Positions 1-9,291 of a DNA stretch of 64,000 nt are shown one piece after another (position 1 is the stretch's first letter; each line of letters starts with the position of its first letter). The stretch is from contig NZ_JBHSNF010000003.1 in NCBI RefSeq assembly GCF_042657065.1, positions 248,001 through 312,000 of the forward strand, read 5' to 3'. Origin of the DNA: Rhodanobacter ginsengisoli (GTDB taxonomy: Bacteria > Pseudomonadota > Gammaproteobacteria > Xanthomonadales > Rhodanobacteraceae). The notes beneath the pieces were generated by a model, which worked only from the letters and a program-made list of their open reading frames with translations, did no database searches and was not told the DNA's origin. The position numbers and the translations under genes were made by a program.

Positions 1-1
1 G

Positions 2-937
2 TTCGCGGCGATCGCCATCCCGGTGTTCTATGTGCCGGCGTTGTTCTTCGGCGCCAGGACCAATTACACGGTAGTGGATACCTGGCGCTTCTGGATCATC
101 CATCTGTGGGTCGAGGGATTCTTCGAATTCTTCGCCACCACGGTGGTCGCGCTGACCTTCTACCAATTGGGTCTGACCCGGCGCAACGTGGCGTTGCGGG
201 TGATCTACCTGGACGCGATCCTGTACTTTCTCGGCGGTCTGATCGGCACCGGTCATCACTGGTATTTCAGCGGTCAGAGCAACTTCAACATGTCGATGTC
301 GGCGATGTTCTCGGTGCTCGAGGTGGTGCCGCTGACCCTGCTGACGCTGGACGCCTGGGACTTCGTGCGCACCACCCGCGGTGATTGCGATGTCTGCGGC
401 AAGTCAGTCTCGGTGCCGCACAAGTGGACGTTCTACTTCCTGATGGCAGTGGGCTTCTGGAACTTCGTCGGTGCCGGCATGTTCGGTTTCTTCATCAACC
501 TGCCGATCGTCAGTTACTACGAAGTGGGCACCCAGGTCACGCCGACCCACGGCCACGCGGCGCTGATGGGCGTGTTCGGCATGCTGGCGATCGCGCTGAT
601 GGTGTTCTGCCTGCGCCAGACCAGCAGCGACGCGCGCTGGCTGGGCATCGAGAAGTACGTCAGGGTAGCTTTCTGGGGCACCAATCTGGGTCTGGCGATG
701 ATGTTGCTGCTGAGCCTGTTCCCCAGCGGCGTGCTGCAGCTGTGGGACGTGGTGCAGCATGGCTACTGGCATGCACGCAGCATCGACTACATGAGCATGC
801 CGCGTTCGCACGTGATCGAGTGGCTGCGTCTGCCGGGCGACCTGCTCTTCATCATCTTCGGCGCCATCCCGCTGGTGATCGCCTCGATCAAGGGCTATCT
901 GGGGGTGCGTGCAGACGCGGCGGTGCAGACGCACTGA
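2..937 (+). CDS. norB: Quinol-dependent nitric oxide reductase, C-terminal part (partial at window start)
   Basis: About 311 residues of the C-terminal half of a NorB/NorZ-type nitric oxide reductase, a membrane enzyme reducing NO to N2O; the frame is open to the window edge, so the true start lies upstream. All expected metal-site landmarks are visible: a His before WVEGFFEFF (FeB ligand plus conserved Glu), the GTGHHWYF His pair (FeB ligands), SVLEVVPL with a conserved Glu, and THGHAALMG carrying the HxH haem ligands. Several hydrophobic segments span the inner membrane. The quinol-dependent type is inferred from resemblance; the N-terminal extension that would prove it lies outside the window. 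It converges on gap. NO detoxification or denitrification fits Rhodanobacter-like bacteria. Confidence 0.9.
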   Translation, partial: FAAIAIPVFYVPALFFGARTNYTVVDTWRFWIIHLWVEGFFEFFATTVVALTFYQLGLTRRNVALRVIYLDAILYFLGGLIGTGHHWYFSGQSNFNMSMSAMFSVLEVVPLTLLTLDAWDFVRTTRGDCDVCGKSVSVPHKWTFYFLMAVGFWNFVGAGMFGFFINLPIVSYYEVGTQVTPTHGHAALMGVFGMLAIALMVFCLRQTSSDARWLGIEKYVRVAFWGTNLGLAMMLLLSLFPSGVLQLWDVVQHGYWHARSIDYMSMPRSHVIEWLRLPGDLLFIIFGAIPLVIASIKGYLGVRADAAVQTH

Positions 938-952
938 GCCGTCCCCGCCATG

Positions 953-986
953 AAAAACCCGCGCCGCTGAAGATCGGCACGGGTTT
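953..986 (-). terminator. Rho-independent terminator of gap
   Basis: An inverted repeat with 12-nt arms at 955-966 and 975-986 (one mismatch) and an 8-nt loop. Read on the minus strand it ends in GGG followed by five Ts, directly downstream of the gap stop codon. On the plus strand the T-run is weak, so it mainly serves gap. Confidence 0.7.
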
Positions 987-1006
987 GGGGAGGGTAGACG
1001 AATCGA

Positions 1007-2008
1007 TTACTTCGCCACCACCCGCACCATCTCCAGGCACTTGTTCGAGTAGCCCCATTCGTTGTCGTACCAGCTCACCAGCTTGACGAAGGTGCTGTCC
1101 AGCGCGATGCCGGCGTCCGCGTCGAACACCGAGGTGCAGGTCTCGCCGCGGAAGTCGGTGGCGACGACCTTGTCCTCGGTGTAGCCGAGCACGCCCTTCA
1201 GCGCGCCCTGGCTCTGTGCCTTCATTTCCGCGCAGATCTCGGCGTAGCTCGCATCCTTGACCAGCTCGACCGTCAGGTCGACCACGGACACGTCCGAGGT
1301 CGGCACGCGGAAGCTCATGCCGGTGAGCTTCTTGTTGAGCTCGGGGATCACCACGCCGACGGCCTTGGCCGCGCCGGTGGACGAGGGGATGATGTTTTCC
1401 AGGATGCCGCGGCCGCCGCGCCAGTCCTTGTTGGACGGACCGTCGACGGTCTTCTGCGTCGCGGTGGCGGCATGCACCGTGGTCATCAGGCCGCGCTTGA
1501 TGCCCCACTTGTCGTTGAGCACTTTCGCGATCGGCGCCAGGCAGTTGGTGGTGCACGAGGCATTCGAGATGATCGCCTCGCCCTTGTAGGTCTTGTCGTT
1601 CACGCCGAACACGAACATCGGCGTGTCGTCCTTCGACGGCGCGGACAGGATCACTTTCTTCGCGCCGGCATCCAGATGCTTCTGCGCGGTGACCTTGTCC
1701 AGGAACAGGCCGGTGGATTCGATCACCACGTCGGCGCCCACCTCGCCCCATTTCAGCGCGGCCGGATCGCGCTCCTGGGTCAGCCGGATCTTCTTGCCGT
1801 TCACCACCAGCTGGCCGTCCTGCACCGCCACGTCACCCTTGAAGCGGCCGTGCACCGAGTCGTAGCGGAGCATGTACGCGAGATAGTCCGGCTCGAGCAG
1901 GTCGTTGATCGCCACGATCTCGATGTCGCTGCCGAAGTTCTGTACCGCTGCACGAAGCACGTTGCGACCGATGCGGCCGAAGCCGTTGATGCCGACCTTG
2001 ATGGTCAT
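1007..2008 (-). CDS. gap: Glyceraldehyde-3-phosphate dehydrogenase
   Basis: 333 residues, the usual length for this NAD-dependent glycolytic enzyme, which oxidises and phosphorylates glyceraldehyde 3-phosphate to 1,3-bisphosphoglycerate in the cytoplasm. The N-terminal dinucleotide motif GINGFGRIGR is at residues 6-15, and Asp36 in INDLLE favours NAD over NADP. The catalytic Cys152 is in the canonical SCTTNC motif. The ATG at 2008 is chosen because the family starts with MTIKVGINGFG and a GGAGG ribosome site (2019-2023) lies 10 nt upstream; the open frame extends 44 codons further without family similarity. It is transcribed divergently from the S1/P1 nuclease gene and converges on norB. Confidence 0.97.
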   Translation of the reverse strand: MTIKVGINGFGRIGRNVLRAAVQNFGSDIEIVAINDLLEPDYLAYMLRYDSVHGRFKGDVAVQDGQLVVNGKKIRLTQERDPAALKWGEVGADVVIESTGLFLDKVTAQKHLDAGAKKVILSAPSKDDTPMFVFGVNDKTYKGEAIISNASCTTNCLAPIAKVLNDKWGIKRGLMTTVHAATATQKTVDGPSNKDWRGGRGILENIIPSSTGAAKAVGVVIPELNKKLTGMSFRVPTSDVSVVDLTVELVKDASYAEICAEMKAQSQGALKGVLGYTEDKVVATDFRGETCTSVFDADAGIALDSTFVKLVSWYDNEWGYSNKCLEMVRVVAK

Positions 2009-2192
2009 GAGGGGGCGTCCTCCAGAAGGGAATGAAAACGGGACCGCGGCAAGCGGCCGGCAAAGCCGCGATTTTACAGCCAATCGGCGTCGGGCGCTCG
2101 CGGGCGCGGGCAGGCGATGCCCGACGCACGATGCCATCAAGGTTCAAACCGGCTGTGGCAGACTGGCCCGATTGCCCCGCCGGATCATCCGC

Positions 2193-3008
2193 ATGACCTT
2201 CAGCCGCTGCGCCATCGCCGTCCTGCTCGCCTGCCTCGCCAGCATTCCCGCGCAGGCGTGGGGGCCGCTGGGTCACAGCGTGGTCGCCGACCTGGCGCAA
2301 CGGCACCTGAGCCCGGCGGTCGAGGCCGAGGTGGAGCGCCTGCTGGCGCCCGAGCACACCCGTTCGCTGGCCGACGTCGCCAACTGGGCCGACCAGCTGC
2401 AGGACGATCCGGCTCGCGCGGCGCTGTGGAAGCAGACCCGCAGCCAGCACTACATCAACTTCCGTGGTGGCAGCGATTGCGACTATGTGCCGCCGCGCGA
2501 TTGTCGCGACGGGCGTTGCGTGGTGTCCGCGTTGCGGTATTACGTCGGTGTGCTGGGCGATCGCGGCCAGCCGGACAACGTGCGCCGCGAGGCGCTGAAG
2601 TTCGTGGTGCATTTCGTCGGCGACATCCACCAGCCGCTGCATGCCGGCTATCGCGACGACAAGGGAGGCAATACCTACCAGGTGCAGTTCGACGGCAGGG
2701 GCAGCAACCTGCACAAGGTATGGGACTCCGGCATGCTCTACAGCCGCGGGCTCGACTGGCAGGACTACGCCCGGGAGCTCGATTCGGCGGTGCCGGTCGC
2801 CTTGCCGACGCCGATCGCGCCGCTGGACAATCCCTATGCGCAGTGGGCCGAGGAATCCTGCCGGATCAGCGCCGTGCCCGGTTTCTATCCGAGCGGCCAC
2901 CGCATCACGTCGAGCTACGTCAGGGCCGAGCTGCCGGTGGCCGACCTGCGCCTGCGCGAGGCCGGCCGGCGCCTGGCCGCCGTACTCAATCGCGTGCTGG
3001 CGCCGTGA
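2193..3008 (+). CDS. Secreted S1/P1-type nuclease
   Basis: 271 residues, typical for bacterial members of the zinc-dependent S1/P1 nuclease family, which cut single-stranded DNA and RNA. Residues 1-22 form a signal peptide ending in AQA. Cleavage exposes Trp23 in WGPLGH, and the family uses the mature N-terminal Trp and nearby His as zinc ligands. Further zinc-site motifs are visible: HYINF, FVVHFVGDIHQPLHAG with several His and Asp, and GSNLHKVWD. The ATG at 2193 gives the complete signal peptide. Location is inferred to be periplasmic or extracellular, for nucleic-acid scavenging. It ends 15 nt before the convergent S9 peptidase gene. Confidence 0.93.
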   Translation: MTFSRCAIAVLLACLASIPAQAWGPLGHSVVADLAQRHLSPAVEAEVERLLAPEHTRSLADVANWADQLQDDPARAALWKQTRSQHYINFRGGSDCDYVPPRDCRDGRCVVSALRYYVGVLGDRGQPDNVRREALKFVVHFVGDIHQPLHAGYRDDKGGNTYQVQFDGRGSNLHKVWDSGMLYSRGLDWQDYARELDSAVPVALPTPIAPLDNPYAQWAEESCRISAVPGFYPSGHRITSSYVRAELPVADLRLREAGRRLAAVLNRVLAP

Positions 3009-3023
3009 GGCGCCGCCCCGGGG

Positions 3024-5024
3024 TCAGCGGGTGATGGCGTCGGCCTGGCCAATCGAGCGGTCGAGGAAGTCGAGCATCTTGCGGTAGGCCTCGACCCGGT
3101 GGGCCTCGACGAAGAAGCCGTGGCCCTCGTCGGGCTCGACCAGGGTGTCGTAGCTCTTGTGCCGCGCGTCCAGCGCCGCGGTGAATTCGCGGAAATTGCT
3201 GAACGGAACGCGTTGATCGGCGCCGCCGTGGATCAGCAGCAGGCGCGCCCTGATCCGCCCGACCCCGGCCAGCGGCGAGTGCGCCAGCAGCTCGGCCGGG
3301 TCGCTGCCCATGGTTTCGTGCATGTAGTTCAGCCCGGCGTTGGTGGACTGCGTATCGCCCTTCTGCAGTTGCACGCGCATGTCGTAGACCCCGGCGTAGC
3401 CGATCGCGCAGCGATACAGTTCCGGTTCGCGCACCACGGCCTCCAGCGCGGCATAGCCGCCGTAGCTGGCGCCGTAGATGCACAGCCGGGCCGGATCGGC
3501 GTAGCCCCGGCTGACCGCCCAGTGGGTGGCATCGACCAGGTCGTCCTGCATCGCCCGTCCCCACTGCCGGTAGCCGCGGCTGATGAAGCGCGTGCCATAG
3601 CCGCCCGAACCGCGATAGTTGACCTGCAGCACCGCGTAGCCGTGGCCGGCCAGCATCTGCACCTCGGGGTCGAAGGTCCACTGGTCGGAGATGCCGAACG
3701 GGCCACCGTGCACCATCACCACCAGCGGATAGGGTGCATGACCGGACGGCAGGGTGATGAAGCCGTGCAGGGCCAGTCCGTCGCGCGCGGTGAGCGCGAT
3801 CGGCTGCACCGGACGCATCTGCAGCGGATCGATCCGGCGATACGCGCTGAGCAGATGATGTGCGCTGTGGGTGGTCAGGTCGAGCAGGAAATAGTCGCCG
3901 GGATTGCGGTCGCTCTGCTCGTGGATGATCGCGCGCTTGCCGTCGGCACTGAAACTGGACAGATACACCAGCCGTCCCGGGAACTGCTTCGCCAGCGCGC
4001 GGTTGAGCCGGGCTTCGGGGCTGTCGCTGTCGATGTAATGCAGGTCGGGCCGGCCGTCGGCGGTGATCACCGCGTAGTAGTCCCGGCCGTCCGCGCTGGG
4101 CAGCAGGCGCAGCGGATCGGCGAACTGGCCGCGGTAGACCAGGCTGCGCTTGCCGCTGGCCATGTCCATCAGTTCGACCGCGTCCGGTTTGTCGCCCTGG
4201 CTGCTGCTGATCACGTACAGCTTGCGGTTGTCCCGATCGAAGCCGATCGGCATCAGCACGACGCCGGAGCGCGCCGGGTCGTTGCGCAATACCCATGCGT
4301 CGCCGTCGCCCTGCCTCGTCCACAGCCGCGTGTCGAGGTGGTCGGTGCTGGCGTAGGCGACCCGCACGCGACCCGCGTGGTCGGCGACGAAGTCGGCATC
4401 GTGGGCCGGTGAACCGCCGATGCGCCGTGCACTGCCGGTCATCACGTCGATCGTCTCGACGCTGTTGTCCACGCCCTTGCGGCTATCGCTGTACGGCCGC
4501 GTGGCGATCACGATGCGGCCGCGGTCGGCCAGCTCGGTGCTGACCACCCACGCGAAAGCGGCGCGCTGTTCGCGCTGGCCGAGGCCGGTTTCGGTGTTGG
4601 CGTGGGCGCGGAAGCCGAACAGGGTGAGTGGACGGCTGCCATCGGCGCCGATCGCAAACAGCTCGCCGGTCGGGATCGGCGTGTCGAGCCCGTCGAGCTT
4701 GATCGCCACCGTGCCGATCAGCCGATGCTCGCCGGCCCAGCGGTAGTTGCTGATCAGCTGGTACGAGCCGGAGTTCAGCGCCCGCAGCGGCCTGGCCGTG
4801 GCGGCGTCGAGGATGACCAGCTGGTTCTGCTGCGGCTTGCCGGGAACGGGTGCCAGCGCGGCCAGGTAGTGACCGTCCGGCGAGATGCTGACGTGGGAGA
4901 AATCCGGATCGCGCGCGAACTCGTCGATGCCGTTCCGGCCTGACGCCGCCGTATCCGTGGCGATCGCGCAGCTCATGCCGACCATCGCGGCGAGCAGCAC
5001 GATCCATCCCGAGATCCTTGCCAT
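3024..5024 (-). CDS. S9 family (prolyl oligopeptidase-type) exported peptidase
   Basis: 666 residues. The first 20-25 form a hydrophobic signal sequence, so a periplasmic location is likely. The N-terminal part, up to about residue 390, reads as a beta-propeller with repeated strand-like segments. The C-terminal alpha/beta hydrolase domain carries the triad: Ser520 in GASYGGYAAL, Asp603 in GGADQRVPFSN and His635 in EGHGFF. This arrangement is that of S9C-like acylaminoacyl or dipeptidyl peptidases, which cleave short peptides. The ATG at 5024 is chosen because it opens the signal peptide; the reading frame extends 62 codons upstream without family character. It is divergent from pyk. Confidence 0.92.
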   Translation of the reverse strand: MARISGWIVLLAAMVGMSCAIATDTAASGRNGIDEFARDPDFSHVSISPDGHYLAALAPVPGKPQQNQLVILDAATARPLRALNSGSYQLISNYRWAGEHRLIGTVAIKLDGLDTPIPTGELFAIGADGSRPLTLFGFRAHANTETGLGQREQRAAFAWVVSTELADRGRIVIATRPYSDSRKGVDNSVETIDVMTGSARRIGGSPAHDADFVADHAGRVRVAYASTDHLDTRLWTRQGDGDAWVLRNDPARSGVVLMPIGFDRDNRKLYVISSSQGDKPDAVELMDMASGKRSLVYRGQFADPLRLLPSADGRDYYAVITADGRPDLHYIDSDSPEARLNRALAKQFPGRLVYLSSFSADGKRAIIHEQSDRNPGDYFLLDLTTHSAHHLLSAYRRIDPLQMRPVQPIALTARDGLALHGFITLPSGHAPYPLVVMVHGGPFGISDQWTFDPEVQMLAGHGYAVLQVNYRGSGGYGTRFISRGYRQWGRAMQDDLVDATHWAVSRGYADPARLCIYGASYGGYAALEAVVREPELYRCAIGYAGVYDMRVQLQKGDTQSTNAGLNYMHETMGSDPAELLAHSPLAGVGRIRARLLLIHGGADQRVPFSNFREFTAALDARHKSYDTLVEPDEGHGFFVEAHRVEAYRKMLDFLDRSIGQADAITR

Positions 5025-5239
5025 GATGTCCCCGCAAGCATGAGCCCGGTCCGCAGCATGGATTCCCGCGCTGCCGCTGACAAGTCGCCGGCCGGCGGTC
5101 CACCGTCGGAGCGGTCCCGAATCTGCCCGGCTCCGTCGTCGCCTGCTGGACGTGTCGGCCGTCGCATCTGGACGCCCATACTTCCATTGCATACGTTTGC
5201 ATCGTGGCACCGCCGCCGACTTCTGCTAGCCTCGGCGAC

Positions 5240-6709
5240 ATGACCAATACACCTTCACGCCGCACCAAGATCGTCGCCACCCTGGGTCCCGCCACCGATG
5301 CGCCGGGCATGCTCGAGAAGCTGATCGCCGAAGGCGTCGATGTGGTTCGCCTGAACCTGTCGCACGGCGAGCCGGACGATCACCGCGCCCGCGCCCGTGC
5401 CGTGCGGGCGGCATCGGTCGCCGCCGATCGCGAAGTCGGCATCCTGGCCGACCTGCAGGGGCCGAAGATCCGCATCGAGACGTTTGCGAACGGGCCGGTT
5501 CAGCTGGTCGACGGCGCGCCGTTCGTGCTGGATTGCCGTCCCGACGTGCCACCGGGCGACGCCACCCGGGTCGGCGTCAGCTATTACGCCTTGCCGCAGG
5601 ACGTGCATGCCGGCGACGTGCTGTTGCTGGATGACGGATTGATCGCCTTGACGGTGCTGGACGTGGTCGGCAGCGAGGTCCGCTGCGAGGTGCTGGTCGG
5701 CGGCAAGCTGTCCAACCGCAAGGGCCTCAACCGGCAGGGTGGCGGGCTTTCGGTCACCGCGCTGTCGGACAAGGACAAGGCCGACATCAAGCTCGCGGCC
5801 GAGATCGGCGCGGACTTCCTGGCGGTGTCGTTCGTGCGTTCGGCCGATGACATGCACCAGGCCCGTCGGCTGTTGCAGGAGGCCGGCGGCAGCGCGGCGC
5901 TGGTCGCCAAGATCGAGCGCGCCGACGCGATTCCGGTGCTGGGCGAGATCATCGACGCCTCCGACGTGGTGATGGTGGCGCGCGGCGACCTGGGCGTGGA
6001 GATCGGCGATGCCGAATTGCCCGGGCTGCAGAAGAAGATCATCCGCGAATCGGTCGCACGCAACCGCGCGGTGATCACCGCCACGCAGATGCTGCAGTCG
6101 ATGGTGCGTTCGCCGATCCCGACCCGTGCCGAGGTGCTGGACGTGGCCAACGCGGTGATCGACGGCACCGACGCGGTGATGCTGTCCGAGGAGACCGCTG
6201 CCGGTGCGCATCCGGACAAGGCGGTGGCCGCGATGCGCCGCATCTGCCTCGGTGCCGAGCGCCAGTTCGAGCCGAAGGAAGACCTGAAGGCGGGCGGGCA
6301 TCGGCTGGATCGCAGCGATCAGGCGATCGCACTGGCGGCGATGATGCTGGCCGGCGAGCTGGGCGTGCGCGCGATCGTGGCGCTGACCGAATCCGGCGCC
6401 ACCGCGCAGTGGCTGTCGCGCTACCGCACGGCGGTGCCGATCTATGCCCTGTCGCCGCAGGCCAAGGCGCGTCGGCGCATGCTGATGCTGCGCGACGTGC
6501 AGCCGGTGGCGTTCACTCACCAGGGTGCGAACTCCGCAGCCAATGCACTCGCCGCGGTGCAGCAGCTGTTCGCCCAAGGCCGCCTCAGCGAAGGCGACCG
6601 GGTCGTGCTCACCCACGGCGATCATGTGGGCCAGGGCGGCGGCACCAATACGCTGAAGCTGCTCTCGGTCGGCGTCGACGGCATGGTGGAGAGCCTGCGC
6701 GATCTGTGA
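5240..6709 (+). CDS. pyk: Pyruvate kinase
   Basis: 489 residues. It converts phosphoenolpyruvate and ADP to pyruvate and ATP, the last step of glycolysis. Motifs in order: TKIVATLGPAT near the start, LNLSHGEPDDH, the substrate site QGPKIRIETF, VAKIERADAI with the catalytic Lys, MVARGDLGVEIG and TDAVMLSEETAAGAHP. The C-terminal effector-binding domain is complete. The ATG at 5240 gives the usual family start; no strong ribosome-binding site precedes it. It shares a 215-bp upstream region with the divergent S9 peptidase gene and lies among gap, fba, tkt and pgk, a glycolytic grouping. Confidence 0.97.
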   Translation: MTNTPSRRTKIVATLGPATDAPGMLEKLIAEGVDVVRLNLSHGEPDDHRARARAVRAASVAADREVGILADLQGPKIRIETFANGPVQLVDGAPFVLDCRPDVPPGDATRVGVSYYALPQDVHAGDVLLLDDGLIALTVLDVVGSEVRCEVLVGGKLSNRKGLNRQGGGLSVTALSDKDKADIKLAAEIGADFLAVSFVRSADDMHQARRLLQEAGGSAALVAKIERADAIPVLGEIIDASDVVMVARGDLGVEIGDAELPGLQKKIIRESVARNRAVITATQMLQSMVRSPIPTRAEVLDVANAVIDGTDAVMLSEETAAGAHPDKAVAAMRRICLGAERQFEPKEDLKAGGHRLDRSDQAIALAAMMLAGELGVRAIVALTESGATAQWLSRYRTAVPIYALSPQAKARRRMLMLRDVQPVAFTHQGANSAANALAAVQQLFAQGRLSEGDRVVLTHGDHVGQGGGTNTLKLLSVGVDGMVESLRDL

Positions 6710-6804
6710 TGCTGACGGGCGGCTGTCCGGTCCTCCTGGGTTGACGTCGGGTGGATGGCCGGGCGGTTACACTTGAACCCGTCCTTCCCGTACTGGAGCT
6801 CACC

Positions 6805-7245
6805 ATGAAGACCGTATTCCGTCCGCTGCGCCAGGCTCTGTTGCTGGCGCTGACCCTGGGGTTCGTGGCGCCGGTGCTGGCCCAGCCGCACAAGGTCGAT
6901 CAGCAGAATCTGTACCGTTACTGGATCCTGCTCAATACCAAGGTGCAGATGGATGTGCCCAACAGCGGGCTGAATCTGGACAAGCCGGGGTGTGCGGCGG
7001 TGACCTACACGGTCGGTTCCGATGGCGTGCCGCTGGACGTGCGGGTGGTCAAGGTGGTGCCCAAGAGCGACCTGGGGACGGTGGCACGCAGCGCGGTGTC
7101 CCATTTCCGCTACGGCCCGTCGCTGAACAACAAGATCGGGCAGCCCGTGGCGACCTACTACATCGTGCCGTTCAATGCGCCGAAGGACCCGGCGGCCCGC
7201 CAGCAACTGACGGATGCCTGCAAGTTGCCCGGTTACGGCTCGTAA
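6805..7245 (+). CDS. Small secreted TonB C-terminal-like protein
   Basis: 146 residues with a signal peptide (hydrophobic core, cleavage after VLA near residue 26). The mature part contains a short segment resembling the C-terminal domain of TonB: CAAVTYTVGSDGVPLDVRV, then a conserved stretch ending in HFRYGPS. No membrane anchor or proline-rich linker is seen, so it is unlikely to be a working TonB. A periplasmic location is inferred; its role is unknown. The GGAG at 6795-6798 sits 6 nt before the ATG. It stands alone between pyk and fba, all on the same strand. Confidence 0.7.
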   Translation: MKTVFRPLRQALLLALTLGFVAPVLAQPHKVDQQNLYRYWILLNTKVQMDVPNSGLNLDKPGCAAVTYTVGSDGVPLDVRVVKVVPKSDLGTVARSAVSHFRYGPSLNNKIGQPVATYYIVPFNAPKDPAARQQLTDACKLPGYGS

Positions 7246-7287
7246 CGCCCGACGTCGGGCGGCCCGGCCGGCCCGGCGAATCTGGCC

Positions 7288-7293
7288 TATAAT
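7288..7293 (+). promoter_or_regulatory. Candidate -10 box for fba
   Basis: A perfect TATAAT lies 85 bp before the fba start, in an otherwise very GC-rich spacer. No good -35 hexamer is seen at the expected distance (7265-7270 is cggccg), so the call rests on the -10 box and position only. Confidence 0.4.
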
Positions 7294-7377
7294 CCCCGTT
7301 TTGAACCACGCCGCTTCGACCCCGAGGCGGCGTCAACCTTGTGCTGGCGGGTCCCGCCCTCGCACCACGGAGTCGTC

Positions 7378-8382
7378 ATGAGTATTGAAGATCTCGAAAG
7401 TATTGCCCTGGCGATGGTCGCGCCCGGCAAGGGCATCATCGCCATCGACGAGTCGACCAAGACGATCGCGAAGCGGTTCGAGGCGGTCGGTATCGAGAAT
7501 ACCGAGGAGAACCGTCGCGCCTACCGTGAGATGCTGCTGACCACGCCCGGCCTGAACGAGCACATCTCCGGCGCGATCCTGTACGACGAGACGATCCGCC
7601 AGTCGACCAGGGACGGCGTGCCGTTCACCCAGTTGATGAAGAAGCTCGGCATCATTCCCGGCATCAAGGTCGACAAGGGGCCGCAGCCGCTGGCCGGTTT
7701 TCCCGGTGACGTGGTCACCGAGGGCCTCGACGGCCTGCGCGAGCGCCTGCAGGAATACGCCCGGCTCGGCGCGCAGTTCGCCAAGTGGCGTGCGGTGATC
7801 AACATCAGCGAGGAAAACCCCAGCTCCACCGCGATCGAGGCGAACTGCCACGTGCTGGCGCGCTACGCCGCGCTGTGCCAGGAAGCGGGCCTGGTGCCGA
7901 TGGTGGAACCGGAAGTGCTGATGGACGGCGATCACAGCATCGAGGTCAGCTACGAGGTGCACGAAGCCGTGCTGCGCAGCCTGTTCAATGCGCTGTACGA
8001 GCAGAACGTGATGCTGGAAGGCACCATCCTGAAGATCAGCATGGTCATCCCGGGCAAGGACTGCGAGGAGCAGGTCGATGTCGAGGAAGTCGCCGAAGCG
8101 ACCGTGCGCGTGCTCAAGTCCACCGTGCCGGCCTCGCTGCCGGGCATCGTGTTCCTCTCCGGTGGCCAGTCGGACCAGCAGTCCACCGCGCATCTGAACG
8201 CGATGAACCAGATCGGTCCGCATCCGTGGCCGCTGTCGTTCTCGTATGGCCGCGCCATGCAGCAGGCGGCCCTGAAGTTGTGGTCGAAGGACATGAAGGC
8301 GAACTACGCCGAGGCACAGAAGACCGTGTATGCGCGGGCACGCGACAACGGCCTGGCCGCACTGGGCCAGTGGAACGGCTGA
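7378..8382 (+). CDS. fba: Fructose-bisphosphate aldolase, class I
   Basis: 334 residues. It reversibly cleaves fructose 1,6-bisphosphate to dihydroxyacetone phosphate and glyceraldehyde 3-phosphate. This is the class I (Schiff-base, metal-independent) type: Lys219 in GTILKISMVIPG is the likely Schiff-base lysine, with VPMVEPEVLMDGDH upstream and FLSGGQSDQQSTAHLNAMN downstream. Class I enzymes are the rule in Xanthomonas relatives, whereas many other proteobacteria rely on class II. A GGAG at 7369-7372 lies 5 nt before the ATG. A strong terminator follows the stop. Confidence 0.96.
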   Translation: MSIEDLESIALAMVAPGKGIIAIDESTKTIAKRFEAVGIENTEENRRAYREMLLTTPGLNEHISGAILYDETIRQSTRDGVPFTQLMKKLGIIPGIKVDKGPQPLAGFPGDVVTEGLDGLRERLQEYARLGAQFAKWRAVINISEENPSSTAIEANCHVLARYAALCQEAGLVPMVEPEVLMDGDHSIEVSYEVHEAVLRSLFNALYEQNVMLEGTILKISMVIPGKDCEEQVDVEEVAEATVRVLKSTVPASLPGIVFLSGGQSDQQSTAHLNAMNQIGPHPWPLSFSYGRAMQQAALKLWSKDMKANYAEAQKTVYARARDNGLAALGQWNG

Positions 8383-8432
8383 TCCGCAGCATGCCCCGCC
8401 GCTGAAACGGTGCGCGGGACCGGACAGGAAAA

Positions 8433-8457
8433 GGGCGCCTTGCGGCGCCCTTTTTTT
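8433..8457 (+). terminator. Rho-independent terminator of fba
   Basis: A perfect 7-bp GC stem (8433-8439 with 8444-8450), a 4-nt loop and seven Ts (8451-8457), 50 bp after the fba stop. It also lies just beyond the 3' end of the convergent barrel gene, but the T-run serves the plus strand. Confidence 0.9.
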
Positions 8458-8482
8458 GGCCTTGCGACCTGTTGCAGGTCTA

Positions 8483-9082
8483 TCAGAAGCGGTATTCCGC
8501 GCTGACCGAGACCATGTCCGAGCTCAGGTTCACGTGGTCCTTCTTCGCGTCGTAATAGTCGTAGTTCAGACCCACGCTGACGTTGTTGCTGAAGTCGTAG
8601 CCGACACCGGCACCGGCGTACCAGCTGGTGTTGTCAAAGCCCTTGCGAACCGGGTTGGCATCGTTGCTGAGGCCGTGACCCTGCCAGCCGTAGACGCCGG
8701 TACGTGCGCTGACGTACCAGTTCGGGGTGACGTTGAAGTGCCCGTTCACGCCGGCAGTCCAGCCGTGCAGCTGGGACTTGTTGTCCGCCACGACCGGCTG
8801 GTTGTTGAACACGTTCTTCGCATGGATGTTGCCCAGGTCGTTGTAGCCCACCTCGGCACCCACCGCGACGGCCGGGCTCAATGCCCAGCGGTAGCCGCCA
8901 TTGATGGCGTAACCCGTGCTGGTGTCGTCATACGCGCCGTGATTGAGCGAGGCCTGACCGACATTGCCGTTGACGAACCAGCCATCGTTGTGGGTCGGGG
9001 CGCTCTGCGCGAATACCGCGGGGACGGCCAGCAGGCCGGCGGTGCTGAGGGCGAGGGCAAGCAGGGTCTTCTTGATTTTCAT
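8483..9082 (-). CDS. Outer-membrane beta-barrel protein (small OmpA/OmpW-like fold), copy 1
   Basis: 199 residues with a signal peptide (MKIKKTLLALAL, cleavage near FAQ-SA). The mature chain alternates short aromatic-rich strands such as GYAINGGYRWAL, AVGAEVGYNDLG and YAGAGVGYDF, and ends in SVSAEYRF. A terminal Phe is the usual signal for insertion by the Bam machinery. It should form an eight-stranded barrel; the function is not known. Its nearest relative in the window is the next gene upstream, with near-identical motifs (HGWTAGVNG, GVYGWQGHG) and C-terminus, so the two arose by tandem duplication. An AGGAG at 9092-9096 precedes the ATG. Confidence 0.85.
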   Translation of the reverse strand: MKIKKTLLALALSTAGLLAVPAVFAQSAPTHNDGWFVNGNVGQASLNHGAYDDTSTGYAINGGYRWALSPAVAVGAEVGYNDLGNIHAKNVFNNQPVVADNKSQLHGWTAGVNGHFNVTPNWYVSARTGVYGWQGHGLSNDANPVRKGFDNTSWYAGAGVGYDFSNNVSVGLNYDYYDAKKDHVNLSSDMVSVSAEYRF

Positions 9083-9291
9083 GTGGAGATGCTCCTAGTT
9101 GTCATGGCAGTCGGCCTGGGGGGGAGTTGGCCGCTGCTGAAAGTGCGCTACCCAAATCAGGCGGCGACACTGGACGGTTAGATGAGGCGCTGGCGGAAAG
9201 ATTCAATACCGGCAAGTTTATTATTAAGCCAGTGTTAATCCGGCGACCGCGGTACCCGGGGGAACGAGTACCCGACGCCTCATGCCGTATC

